A stretch of 64,000 bases of DNA, taken from contig NC_066312.1 of the NCBI RefSeq assembly GCF_905404315.1, forward strand, positions 15,549,001 through 15,613,000, written 5' to 3'. A program made the position numbers and the translations under genes. Source of the DNA: Leptidea sinapis. Its lineage: Eukaryota > Arthropoda > Insecta > Lepidoptera > Pieridae. How positions within the stretch are numbered: the stretch's first letter is position 1; each line of letters begins with the position of its first letter. Positions 1-12,309 of this stretch are shown one piece after another. The notes below the pieces were generated by a model. The model did no database searches and was not told where the DNA came from. It saw only the letters and a program-made list of their open reading frames with translations.

Positions 1-185
1 TGTTAATCCACAATACCTAGACACAGATGAAAATAAATGATATAAAACATTATTTTCTTAACAATATGGGGAATAAAATGGTTGCAATTAATAAGTACTT
101 ACTGGTAAAAAAATACAAAAAAAATATTTTACTTAAAAAATAAAAATAGTGGTAAAGTATTTAAAGTTGGTAAGTTAATGAGAGC

Positions 186-3100
186 TCATAAAACAATATA
201 TATAGAGTTGTAATTGATATGCATACCACCACTCTGTTCAATTCGCTTGCTATCTTGCTGCGCTTTTCGTTGATCAGCTAACACAAATACAGCATTTAAC
301 TGTTTCTTTTGCTCTTCAGTTAGAACACTTGTGAGGGCGTGATATAGAGCTGGTTCACTGGTTGACAAAGCTGTAAAATAATACTAGAGAGTTGAACGTA
401 ATGGATTCTAAATATAATGTTATGAACTTGAAAGTTACATGCCAGATGTATTAAGTCTTGTTTTATATTCTTTTTAAACTTATCTTTTTAATATCTGAAT
501 TATATTGTTGTTGCATCACTTTACATACATTGTAATTGATATTATTTGTAAAACGATGAAAATGTTGATTTTGAAGGGTGGCAATGAGTTTCTTGCCACT
601 TCTTCTCTATAGCTCAACCCTTTACGAAGTGGATTTATATTCTTCAAGGAAAACCTGATAGCTTTTTTAAAGGGATGAGGTCAAACGTAATAGTCTATTT
701 TATTACAAATATATATATATACTGTACCAGATAAGGTCTTCTTGAAATTAATATATTCATCAACTTGACAATCCTTTTCATCAAGAACTGTTGTGAAGCA
801 TTCAATGGCTGTCTCTTCTGGTTCATAATCCTCATCCTGTTATCATTTTAATACTAGTTAAATACAATAACTACTTGAGTGCATCTAGACTTTAAAGACC
901 AAAAGCAAAATTAATAGTAAGTATAATTAATTGCTGGCAGGAAATAGAAAAATTTTAAAAAATATATATTTTTTTTAATACACAATACTAACAGAAACTT
1001 CATCACTCTCATATTCAAACTTAGATGTGACTGTGATGTCTTGTTCAGCGCACTTCTTCTCTGTCATTCGAGAAAGATTCTCCAAGTACTCATTGTTTGT
1101 TTGATCAAAGTCATCATCATCTGTTGACAACACCTCTGAAAGAGCAATTTTTTTGTTATTTTTATCATAAAATAAGAAATAACATGGCACCAGTTAACAT
1201 AAATAAAGCAAAGGATAGTAATGGTCATTTGATCAATTTTTTTTTAAGCTTACTAAATACACTGTTACAATATAATTTAAAGTGATTATTATCATAATGA
1301 AATTACCATTCATGATAGCTACCTATTTATTTCATATACTAAGTAGGTTTGACTATATCGTGGTCTTCCAATGCAAAAATTACTATCTCCAACTAATGTA
1401 GGTTGACAACGAATGAATATTGATTTAAAATTACGATTACATACCTATTTATATTATAGAAAAAATTGAGCTATTTTTACAAGATGACCTTCTTCTACTA
1501 GGTACTGGTAGGTACAGTTTTAGGTAAAAAAGTTAACCCCGATGTCGTCAGAAGAGGTAACGGTAGAGAAGTCACGCGATAAAAAGAGAGGCAACTTCTA
1601 GGTGAAAAATGTAGGTTAGTAACTCTGTGTATGAGAGCGAGAGTCCCTATTTCTTTAATTGATTTTCCAGAGTGAGACTTCCCTACTTGTACTATTATAT
1701 ATTATTTGCTATAGTAAACCATCCATATGAATGTGAATGGGTGATATTAGATGATACTGTCATTGAGAACTCTGCTCCATGTTATAAAATTACAAAATAT
1801 AGTGTGTGTTGATTAATGCATCTAACAGTACTGAATTAATAGTATTTTTTTTTTAATTGATTTACATTTATTGTTAAATTACTCTTGTGAGTCATATATT
1901 TTGAGTGTTTGTTCTGTCACTCAACATATCTTAATATATAAAATTCTCATGTCATGGTGTTAAACATTGAACTCCTCCGAAACGGCTTGACCGATTCTCA
2001 TGAAATTTTGAGTGCATATTGGGTAGGTCTGAGAATCGGACAACATCTATTTTTCATCGCCCTAAATGGTCCACACGAAATTTATTTTTATTTTTTTGAC
2101 ATTTTTTTTTAAACTTGTTTGATTATGAGTCAGCATTAAAAAATACATACAACTTCAACGATCAACAGTTACTTTTGTATCGCGATTTTAATATCGGCAA
2201 TACAACGTTTGCTGGGTCAGCTAGTATTATAATGAAAATATTTGTAAATTATAAAAGAGTGACAATGGGTCTCTTATCACCTCTTCTCATTCAAGCTTAA
2301 TCTATTGGAGGTAATCTAATCCAAGTGGTGGTAAATTATAAAATTTATTACTTTCATTTTTGTATCTAATGGTTTGACTGATTGATATCAAAATACTATT
2401 TTACTACTTACTATTATACTATTACAAATTAATTGTTGATAATGGCATTAATTTGCTTTTCTCTTATGATGAAATAGTTACCTTCGTCATCTTCTTCATC
2501 TTCCTCATCAGAAGATGAATCATCATCTGCTTCAGCTCTTGCCTCATAGGCACGCTTGAGACCATCAAATAACATCAAGCAAGATGGAAGTAATTTTGGC
2601 AATACTTCGTCTAAATTTGGTCTTTGGGGACCCATTTCTAAAAGCGTACATATTCCGAGGACTGAAAGCTTTCTATCATGTATGCTGCAAACATTTTTTA
2701 AAATATATAGTGTTCATATGAGTGTATTATATTACATTCAAAATATATATTCATTCATTATAACAAATAAAAAAACTTTTATCTTGAAATTAGATGCCAT
2801 TTCTCTCTTCTATTATTTAACATACGCCGACAGTGTGAGATTAAATATATCATGATTGATCATGGTGGTAAGTGATTTAATGTGACTTAGTTTGATCGTT
2901 CATATGTCAATTATTGACACAAATATTTTGCGCCTGTTTACTGGGTAATTGGGCATGTTTTAGATTGGATTCGTAAATATATAGTTCGATAGAATCGCAG
3001 GGATTCTTATGAAACACACGAAATTTTGAACTTTTAATCAATAAGATATAATAGATAGGCAGTACCTAAGTAGATTAAAAATATATGATTCCCACAAATA

Positions 3101-6100
3101 ACCCAGTTTAACAAGTTTGGTTACTAGAAACACGTGTTTATTTGCTTACATTCATACTTATATTATATATGATAACAATTTAATGACAACAGATTAAATG
3201 ACAGACTTACATAGGTCACTTGATGACTTTATGAAATTTTAAACATCTTGGCTAAGAAATATCATAGGGTACATTTTATCTCGATATTATTAAGTTTGCG
3301 GAAGATGCGCAATTACGAATTTCATGCGAATGAAGTCGCCGTCGGGAACAATATAGTCATCATAATATACTATAGTCTATCAATTAGCCAGTTCCATGAA
3401 CTAACCTCAGGTTCAGTAAGAACTTGTTTTAATCATATAGAACGTTAGATAACATTTTGTATTCATAAAAGTTAATTCAACCTCCGATAAAATAATATGC
3501 CTCTAATTAATCGTGGGTTTTGTCATTGAAAATAGACAATTGTTGTTTTATTACATATTACACCTAATTTAAAGGTACAAAATTATAAAAACAGAAAGAA
3601 TGATTCTAGCTTATAAGAAACAAAGTATACAAATTATATAGTAACGTTAAGTAGTACGAGGTTGTATTTAATTGGTTACGTTACACGATTATAGCATTAC
3701 TATTGTTTATATTAAAGTTGATATGTTCAGATGTATTGAATTTCATTCATAAATATTTTTTTATCGTTATTGTATCAATTAATTGAAACTGTATTATCAA
3801 CAATATTGAATAATGGCCCACCTTAAGGTCATTTTCCTACAGTCATATTTATTTTTATATAAGAGCAACGCAATAGGCTCAGGTGATGGGGAGTGCCAAT
3901 GTACATCTACAAAACAAGATTGCGCTGCCAGCCTTAAAGGTGAAAGTATGCTCTTTTCTTGAAGGTCCCTAATGCGTATCGGTTCGGAAAAACCGCAGCC
4001 AATAATTGATTCCACAAAGTGGCTTAAGAGGCTTCGACATGCGGGTGGTAGTATGCATTTAGTATTTTGACGTAATGCCCGTTGGTGGAGTTCCGCTGCT
4101 AGTATGAACCCAAAAAACTCTGAGCACTCTCCGTGATAAATGCGGTAGAAGATGCAGAAAGAACCCACATCTCTACCCTACGCCAAAGAATCCAGCCAAT
4201 CAGAGTGCCTGATTGTCTGCCTCTGAGGTCGATGATTCGAGCTCTCTCTATTCTCATTGTTTCGTTAATCTAACTTCTCCTTGACATCTGGCAGACAGCA
4301 TACTATTATACATTTTATGCTTTTTCTAAAGTGAAAAGAGATAGGGATTATGAACTATATTCAAATCGTAACAGTTTTATCTAAAACATATGTACTAGTG
4401 CAGTGATAACAAAGGTTATAATTGCATTGATCTTTGATTAGTACTGACGCATTTTATTCATATTCAAAACATACTAAGTGCAGTATGCACGATGAATGTT
4501 TTTACGATTTTAAGACTTATCTGCAAAGTGGGTCAATAAACCTTGTTGATGGTACCATAGTACATAATACAATTAAATTCAGATGTAATTTTGCGAGTGA
4601 CTGCTTCCGCTTTAATGTTAATCAGTGTGCTACCTTAATCACACTCATTATTTTACTAGACTAAATATATTACCCCATCCTAATGTTATAAATAAAGTTA
4701 CATAAAAAAAACATTAAGTATGAAACAGCTGACCAATGTTGGACAATTTTTGCCAGTCACATCAACTTTATCAGAGATATAATGAGTGTTTTCCCTGAAT
4801 TATGTAATATTATCTGAATAAAAAAAATTAACCAATATAATAAATTACTGTGGTTTTAAGACACCTATAAGTCAATATAAATAAACCATAAATGACTTAC
4901 CCCATAAGACTGTCAGTGTCATGTATCCACTGCTTAATAAAATGCTGTGTGATTGATGCATTGGGAACTGATTCTTGTAACTGCATGAGAATAGTAAACA
5001 GCAAATGTGGATTGCAATATAAGATAGCTATTAAGACCTACAATAAAAATTATTGTTATTCATAAGGTAACCTGTTATAATCACAAGAAACAGTAAAAAA
5101 TATTATTAATGAATCCTTTAGTCAGACACTTTTTTTTTAATTGTATTTTAAAATTCAGCAGATTATTAAGATTACAAAAAATAATGAAATTATTTTCTTA
5201 CTTGCAAAAGCATAGTGCGAAGTTCTGTGGTATTAACTTTCCTTGTAATTCTATTCAACACAAGTTCCACAAATGATGGCAGGCAATTATCAATTTTTCC
5301 TGAACATTGAAGTACCATGACTTCAAGAAGCTTTGCTGCATAAATTTCAGACTCATCTTCTGCATCAGAGTTCAGCACCTTAAAAATGAATAACAGAAGA
5401 GTGTAGATAGAATATTACACATAACATATAAATATCATGACAAATTTTCAAATTATCTTGCAATAACAAGAGATAACTACTAAGATAATTTAAATAATAA
5501 GATTTAACAGCATTAAAGCATCATGCAAGCAATCATGATTACTGGATTTATGTATATACTTGATAAAGAAAATAAACATTAATACAAATAAATTAGAATA
5601 AGAAATTATATATATACCACCAGTTGAAAGAAACTTTTATGTGAATATGTCAGGGCCATCCAGAAAAAATATAGTAACAATCTTAAGTTAAATTATACCA
5701 TTTGACATCCAAAAACTCAAAGAAATCATTAGACTGAGTGAGGACTGCAAATTATTGTGTCTGGTGGTGGGGATGGGGAAGCACCCTTATTTTGAGTTAT
5801 TTTTTCTACATCTTTTCAAACTTTCGTTCAAATATCTTTTGACTTGGAGAATCTACACACACATTTATATTTCAATCATCAGCTCCTTTGATATCTATTT
5901 ACTACATATAAAACATGTAATATAGTTATATGGAGATAATTCAGGTTAATTGGAAAAATATAATTTTTTATGCAATACTTTCACTGGTTATACTTGTAAA
6001 GAAACCAAATTAAAATATGAAGGTTGTGGATATTTCGAAGGTGATGTACTTATTTTTGTTACTTGAGTCATGTATAGGAAAAGTAATAATATTAACATAA

Positions 6101-9100
6101 TAAAAAAAATTATTTAGTAGGCAGGATAAAAGTAACAACATCTGGATTTAATCATTTAATGAAGATAATAAGGATGTTATGTAACAATATTACAGTACAG
6201 TCAAGGTGCCTTCCATGGCAGGATCGGCCAGTCACTCAGAGCAACACCTGTTCAAGAGTTTGATGCAAAGACCAGCTATAGATTCTCTTATCATAACTTG
6301 GGAAAGGAAAGAGGGTACATTACATTTATATGTAATAATAAAAAATACTTATTTATACCCAAAATGCAAAACAATATTGCAATGCAAATATATTTTTGTT
6401 AATTTTGCGCAGCAGCAGATGTATTATAAAATAATAATGGAGTACCTGTGTAAGTTTATAAGTGTATGCTATTCAATATACTTTAATGAATTAATATTGA
6501 TAATCACAAATTTATTGTGTAAATATTATAGTATCTTGCATAATAAAATGTAGTTACAGATACTCACAGCTTTTGCCATGTTGAACATAGCCAGAATATG
6601 ATTTTCATTAGAAAGAAATGCATTAGTATCCACAGTGATGTAGTTGTGAAGAACAGGCATCATGTCAGAGAAGTAATCATAGCCTTCCTTCTCAAACAAT
6701 TTGTACAGTATTTCCAGCATTTTCCACATGTCCTCAGATATTGACTTTGAGGTGAGTGTGACCAGCAATGACATTGCCTCTTCATAATACTCTATAATTT
6801 ATTCACACATTTAACTATCTTCAATTCAACAAAAATTAAAACATAATATCCACTTATAATAATAATCACTACAAACCTATAATATTAAGTTGCAAAATGT
6901 GTCCAACTACACGCAAAATTATTTTCTCAAGCTGTGCCATTATTTCAGGATTATCTTCCATTACTGTTAGTACTGTATCCATGGTGTTAAGAAGTCCCAT
7001 TGCAGTAATAGCTTTCTCATCTGTTCCAGAATCAGTTTCAATCACTTTACTGAATGTGGTTGCCAGATGATCAGTAATTTCAAAAGCCATTGGCATTAAC
7101 TGTTCTGTGTAACTTGGTACTATCTTCTGCAGTACATTAGCTATATTATCGTTTTCAGTTTCCCGCATCACTTTCAACAACTCACTTGTGATAGCCTTGA
7201 CTTGTGGTTCAAGCATTTTGTATACTTTTTCCTGTGATGTTAAGAATGACTGTATGGCGATAGCCGCTTCCACTTTCACTGGTAAATCAGAATCAGTTAG
7301 TAAAGCATTGATGGAAAGCCCCACAGCTTCAGTTAGAAGACCTTCATTTTTAAATGGCACAGAAGCAAAACTATGGAGAACCCAACATGCCCTAGCTCTC
7401 ATATATCCATGTTGACTATGAAACTCAGGGAACACATATTGACTAAGAAGAGTGTCAATTTCTTCTTTGTAGAACTTCTTTTTTATAAGAATATCATTGA
7501 GTGTCCCCACCATATGCAATGCACCATCCTTTTGCCGTGACCCATTCTCATTACTTTGATTTGTAAGAACTTGCATGCAAAATTGCATAGTTCTTCCCAG
7601 CATGTCCTTTCGTTTTTTGCAGCAAGATATTAGAAGAGTCTGAGCGGCAGTTACGGGTGATATAAAGTCAATGAAAATATCTGTAAGGAGATTATTTATC
7701 AAGCATAATAATCATTCCTATATATCTAGATTAATGAAGTATTGCTTACCAAATTTTATTCTTATATATTCATATGGATCATTAAACCACAACTCTTCAT
7801 CTGCGTCAGAGTATGACATAAGAGGAAACAGTACATCTTGAATAATGGCAAACATGTGTTGCTTAAGTAGCTTCCAAGAATAAGCATGGCTAACACTAAA
7901 AAAAGGAAATATGATATAACTACAATGTAATACTTTATGAATAGTATTTAATTGTAAGCTGTAGTAAGATATCAACAAACCATAGATCAATGTAACTTAA
8001 TGTTAGTTGCAATACTCTAGGTGATACATAAATTTTATTTCTGTAGCTATCCAGTACTCGTAAAAGGACATCCAAAATGCCACTGGTAAATGTTGTTAAA
8101 TACCATTCAGCAAACTTTGTATATTCTTCACGTGCATTCATTGGACTTCCATATCTAAAATATTAACATAAAATATGTAAAAAAATTATAATATATATAA
8201 TATAATTATTAATAATATATTCTTATATGAAGGTGATATATTTTAAGGCTTAAGGGTATTCATGTAGAACCTACTACAATCTATGTAGTTTTATGAGAGT
8301 ATATTATCTTAATATAATATTGCACAATGCATACATCTCAAACTTACTATCAAGGAATTGCTTTTAATACAACTGAACTAACAATCCTAATATTGGCTTT
8401 AAGCACTTACAACTTAACACTTCAAACCATCAATCATAAAAAGTTTAAATGTTTTTGTAGTACAACAATAAAACTATATTATAATTACCTCTCAAACAGA
8501 CGATATAATGTATGGACAGCCCATTTTTTGCATTTCCACCAAGGTAGTTCTATTCTCTCATCTTCATCTACCTGCAAAGTATGATCTGGAACAGGTCTTT
8601 CCATTACAGATCTTAAAATTTCCATCCATTTTGTGAAAACCTCATTTGTTATCAAATCTAAAGACAGGATATACTGCAACAAAATTGAATATATTTCAAT
8701 AAAAATATCAAAGTAGCAACAATGTATTCCATAACATGATGATAAACAATTAATGTATACCTTAACAAGACAATTGAAACATTTAAGTATTTGCTTTTGT
8801 ATAACAACAGACTCCAATGACTGGTCTGCTTGCAGATTCACAATAAGATTGTACATCATGGGTAATAACAGGTTCATTGCTTCATTCAGAGGTACCCTTT
8901 TGTCAGCTGCATGGAATTCAAATGCTTTTATTAACTGATATAAGCACAGTAAGGCTCCCATCCAATTATTAGGTTCAGGATTTTGTAAGTAGATGTGTAT
9001 TTTATCTACTATTTGAGTCCATCGACCTGGGAAATCATGTTTTATTATTGTTCTCAGACAAACACACAGCTGAACTCTTATTATATCAGGAGATTGGATA

Positions 9101-9735
9101 ATAGCATCAACTATCATATCTCTTATCATGGCCCGGTCTTGTTCATGTATACTGAATGGTATTGGCTCTCCTTCTTCAACCTCCTTTGCTTGCCATCCAG
9201 AGGTTATCATATTTTTCAAGTAGACAACACCAGCTTGTCGAACAGGCTTAGCTACTTCATTTAGCATAACAACTTGCAACAGTGATGGTGCAAATCCAAT
9301 TATTTTATGTATCTGCATCAAAAAACGACTAGTTCACAAATATGATAATAAAATTTATTACTATTATATTTTCATCAAGTGTTGTGCCAAACTAGCTAAA
9401 TATTGAGTCTCATTTGGATAAAATTCTTCACATCTTCCTTATAAAAGATGTCTTCCCATAACCATAAATTTATACTTCAAAATATGATATTGTAATTTTA
9501 TTTTTAAACTATTCATTTCCGATATAAGTGTTTTTACTAGAGGTTATAGGCACAAAATTTCAGAATATAATCTAGTATGTATTTATATTGTAATATGTAA
9601 ATTATTGTTTAAAACGCACAGTATGGCATGTGGAAGATAAAACCAAATTACCTGAAGTAGCTGTTCTTCAGCTTGTGCTCGTTGATTAGGATCAATTGTA
9701 GCACACAAAATCTCGGTTAATTTCCTTGTATCCAT
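186..9735 (-). CDS. msk/IPO7: Importin-7 (RanBP7/moleskin-type karyopherin beta)
   Basis: Nuclear transport receptor that carries cargoes such as ribosomal proteins, histones and signalling kinases through the nuclear pore with Ran-GTP (family knowledge). Thirteen exons with GT-AG borders are seen: 9652-9735, 8761-9312, 8489-8673, 7981-8154, 7750-7895, 6877-7680, 6568-6791, 5202-5378, 4901-5037, 2482-2684, 999-1135, 728-836, 186-370. Their phases close into 1038 residues, about the length of human IPO7. The start at 9735 is chosen because MDTRKLTEILCATIDP aligns with the importin-7 N-terminus; an ATG further upstream would add a non-homologous leader. Landmarks: KPVRQAGVVYLKNMI (residues 50-64, importin-beta N-terminal domain), LPWWKCKKWA (about 255-264), GYMRARACWVLH in the HEAT-repeat core, an acidic run of D, E and S (about 870-893), and the C-terminal EEQKKQLNAVFVLADQRKA. 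Uncertain points: the last ~14 residues (MHINYNSIYIVL) do not look like the family tail and may be intron read-through, and the donor of the 999-1135 exon is weak (GTTTCT; an alternative GTTAGT lies 6 bases on). Confidence 0.95.
574..650. repeat. Short retroposon 3'-end-like repeat in importin intron
   Basis: The core GTTTCTTGCCACTTCTTCTC resembles a motif dispersed elsewhere in the window (about 40066-40100 in the same orientation; about 23920-23945 and 50905-50945 as the complement). It lies in the importin-7 intron between exons 728-836 and 186-370. Such cores are common in lepidopteran LINE/SINE 3' parts (family recollection). No ends could be defined. Confidence 0.4.
1929..2224 (+). mobile_element. 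Non-autonomous Helitron-like element, copy 1
   Basis: A 296-bp element in the importin-7 intron 1136-2481. It begins with TCTTAATATATAAAATTCTC after an A (1928) and ends with CTAG (2221-2224) before a T, the A^T target pattern of Helitrons. A second copy at 39074-39395 shares most of its length, including the internal block ACGGCTTGACCGATTCTCAT and the 3' end AATATCGGCAATACAACG. It has no coding capacity. The remainder of this intron (1136-1928 and 2225-2481) shows no other feature that I can name. Confidence 0.75.
2685..4900. other. Large importin-7 intron (2.2 kb), mostly unassigned
   Basis: Intron between exons 4901-5037 and 2482-2684. Apart from the LINE remnant at 3797-4168 it is AT-rich and I see no exon-like or structured sequence in it. 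The smaller importin introns 5038-5201, 5379-6567, 6792-6876 and 7681-7749 likewise show nothing beyond splice signals. Confidence 0.5.
3797..4168 (-). pseudogene. LINE ORF2 C-terminal remnant
   Basis: The minus-strand reading FCIFYRIYHGECSEFFG matches the conserved tail block CVFYR(I/V)YHGECSEE of the jockey/CR1-like LINEs found elsewhere in this window at 28937-30390, 30490-32300 and 48303-50272. Downstream residues diverge, so this is a different or composite subfamily. The end near 3806-3840 (GGCCCACCTTAAGGTCATTT) recurs in diverged form at 34086-34115, suggesting a shared 3' end. Sits inside an importin-7 intron. Confidence 0.6.
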
Positions 9736-10330
9736 GTCGCGTCTTCTAATATTGATTGGGTTCTCTAAAATTAAGGACAGTAAATTGTCCAAATCTTCAT
9801 AAAGACATGTGCCGCCACAACCGGGCGTGAAAAGAAAAAAGACTCACAAGTCCCAAGTTTTAAGTTACAGAGTATACCTAGAATTCGTTTGTCAAACAAA
9901 TAATGTGTCTCCTATATTTTTATTACCTATGGTCAAGCTCTATGATACCGAATGAAAAAAAACATCGAATGATCGGTCATGTCTTTTATTTTTATTATTG
10001 ATTTTGTGTTATAATTATTAAAGTTTTAATTAATGGTTAGGATCTGGACTAGGGTAGGTTTTCATGTTCGATATGTTATGAAGGAGCCGCCGGACAAGGC
10101 CAAAGGGACTCATAAAATTCGCAGTTGTAAAGCCTGGCGATAGAAGTGAAAACTAATAAGCATTTCGGTGAAGCGAACTCACGAGATGTCATCTATGCAG
10201 AAAGTGTCTAACTATATATATAAATTTTTTAGTTATTTATTTATCATGAGAATGTCGGTGATGCGAACCCATAGGATTTTCCCCTACCAAAAAATGCCCA
10301 TTGCCCATAGCATAAGCACATGGTTGGATT

Positions 10331-10375
10331 TGGTACGGACGGACCATCGCACAGTCCGTTGGGCGCCTCGTACCA
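10331..10375. other. Two-stem hairpin
   Basis: TGGTACG (10331-10337) pairs with CGTACCA (10369-10375), and inside it ACGGAC (10339-10344) pairs with GTCCGT (10354-10359). The 13 potential base pairs are perfect, separated by one unpaired base on one side and nine on the other. It lies in the intergenic region and its function is unknown. Confidence 0.5.
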
Positions 10376-11699
10376 TATGGTCCATAAACGTAGTATTCTA
10401 GCGTAATAGACAAACCCTGTGTGAGAGTAAGATAATTATCCTTAGACAAAAACCTATGTGCGAGAAAGAGACGGAATATTCATTAAAAATATAATGGTGT
10501 CGTATTCTATGTTAGATTGTGTTGTTATATTATACGGTAACAATCAAAATATAAAAATATTTCATAGGTAAATACTGATTCTCTTAAACTTTTACTATTA
10601 TTTTTGTATAATTATGTCTGTTGTTAAAAATAAGCTTTTGCCATTCATATAAGAACTTATTGTTGTTACTATAGCTGTTTTTTGCAAACACGTCCATACT
10701 ATAGATGTATTAATTATGTACCTACTTACATTTATAACATTACGTACCTCAGGTTTCCCGTGGCTGCCGATATGAAGGAAAAAATGTATCGTTATGTTAA
10801 ATCGAAAAGGCTGGGAGCCATTTTAAGAACAGCTGTTTTGTTTCACGAAATTAATGTCGCTTACTAAAGAAATGTTCTATACCTACGGAGTTTGTCAATG
10901 GTTTGATTTTTTATTTCGTCATTCATTATTATTAGTTCTCTCTCTTTTAATAGTGTCCTCCATTTTGTTTTAAAAATATTCGACTATTTGGGAGAATGAA
11001 AAGCAATTTCTAATTTATTTTCTACTTACACAAATTTTATTATTATTATGCACATATTATAGGTAAATTTTTTATATTTTATGTATTTTCTCACTCGGAA
11101 AAGTGAAATGTATTATAAAACTTTACCTGATCAATAAACAAAATATCAAATTTATTAATTAACGCATTCTATTATCCTAAACTTTTACAGGTCAAACTAA
11201 AGTCCAAGCGACCTGCACCTATTTATGTTTATAGGAGTAAAGAGTTTTGCTAATAAAAGCTGAATTTTTGACCCGCAAATTAATCAGCACTGAATTCTTA
11301 ACTATTGTTTATTTTTATTAAGAAAAACTGAAAATGACAATAATAAAGCGGACATTGCATAAAATTAATCAAAAATATTTGGTTTAATATAATAATAGGT
11401 AGGTATTTGCCTGCTTAGAAACTGAAATAACAATTAGATTTTGGTCTCGGTTTATGATTTGCATTGCATATCTTATAACCGCAGTGGGATAATATAATAA
11501 TGCATAATAGTGGGATAATATTATATTTTCTGAAAGAATGACATAAAAAGCCATAAAAATAAGCAAATATTTAGGTCTAGTGCATTATATAGATCATTGG
11601 TTAAACTAGTTTTAGAAATGTGGCCAAAGAAACACCTATTGCCGTTATTCACTCCGGATAATTAATTAATATTAACATATCGGTCATGTAAGAATCTTT

Positions 11700-11896
11700 T
11701 TTTATCTTGCGAAAACAATTAATTTTTCAAGGTCCGTTTTAGTTTTGTTTACTCCCAGCCTGTTTAACGAAATTCTAAAGTAGGAACTTAATTGACACTT
11801 TCGAATATGATATTTGCCCCATCTAGACTTGTTCGCGGGATTACTGTAGGGAAGAGTTTCATAAGAGTGTGGTAGAAGTGAAATTTGAACGGACAA
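11700..11896 (+). repeat. Fragment of the large inverted-repeat family, copy C
   Basis: The block with GGGAAGAGTTTC and GTGGTAGAAGTGAAA (11845-11885) matches 54130-54175 on the same strand and the complement of 39757-39780. It is therefore a third, short copy of the family described at 39570-41145 and 53345-54410. No coding potential. Confidence 0.6.
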
Positions 11897-12309
11897 TACT
11901 AGAATAGAAAATAAAGTATATTTAAGTTAAAATCAAAGAGAATTTAAACACTACGTTCAGTAAAAATATAGTGTTGTCAGATACAGAACTCATAAATATT
12001 CGGCTGTCACGACTCGCTGGTGAGACCCTAATGATATTTGACATTTAAAACACAGTATCAAATACATCTAAATTTTGTTCATTATTTATTGTGTCATTAT
12101 TCTAAGACTTAGACAAGTCATGTAAATTAATTTAGTATTTACAATAATTTACATTGGTGAACCGTGAAATAAAAAATTACACTTTGATGATTGTTCATTG
12201 TAGTTTTAATTTGATTGCTAGAATTAAATTAAACATATTAAAATGCCCTTGTTTCTGAGTCATTGCAAGTATTTCTAGTTTTATCAATTTCTAATTATTG
12301 AAATCAATC

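Larger units (their letters stand above)
9736..12309. promoter_or_regulatory. Divergent intergenic region between importin-7 and INPP4
   Basis: The two genes are transcribed away from each other, so this 2.6-kb stretch must hold both 5' UTRs and promoters. I see no confident TATA box or initiator. It contains a hairpin (10331-10375), two related short segments (near 10167 and 10254, both with CGGTGA.GCGAAC) and a dispersed repeat fragment (11700-11896). An in-frame TAA at 12292 precedes the INPP4 ATG. The rest is AT-rich and unassigned. Confidence 0.5.

Noticed and set aside
975..990. Stop codon after VSVSIVY as the importin-7 C-terminus
   Set aside because: Further exons (728-836 and 186-370) continue the family homology in phase.
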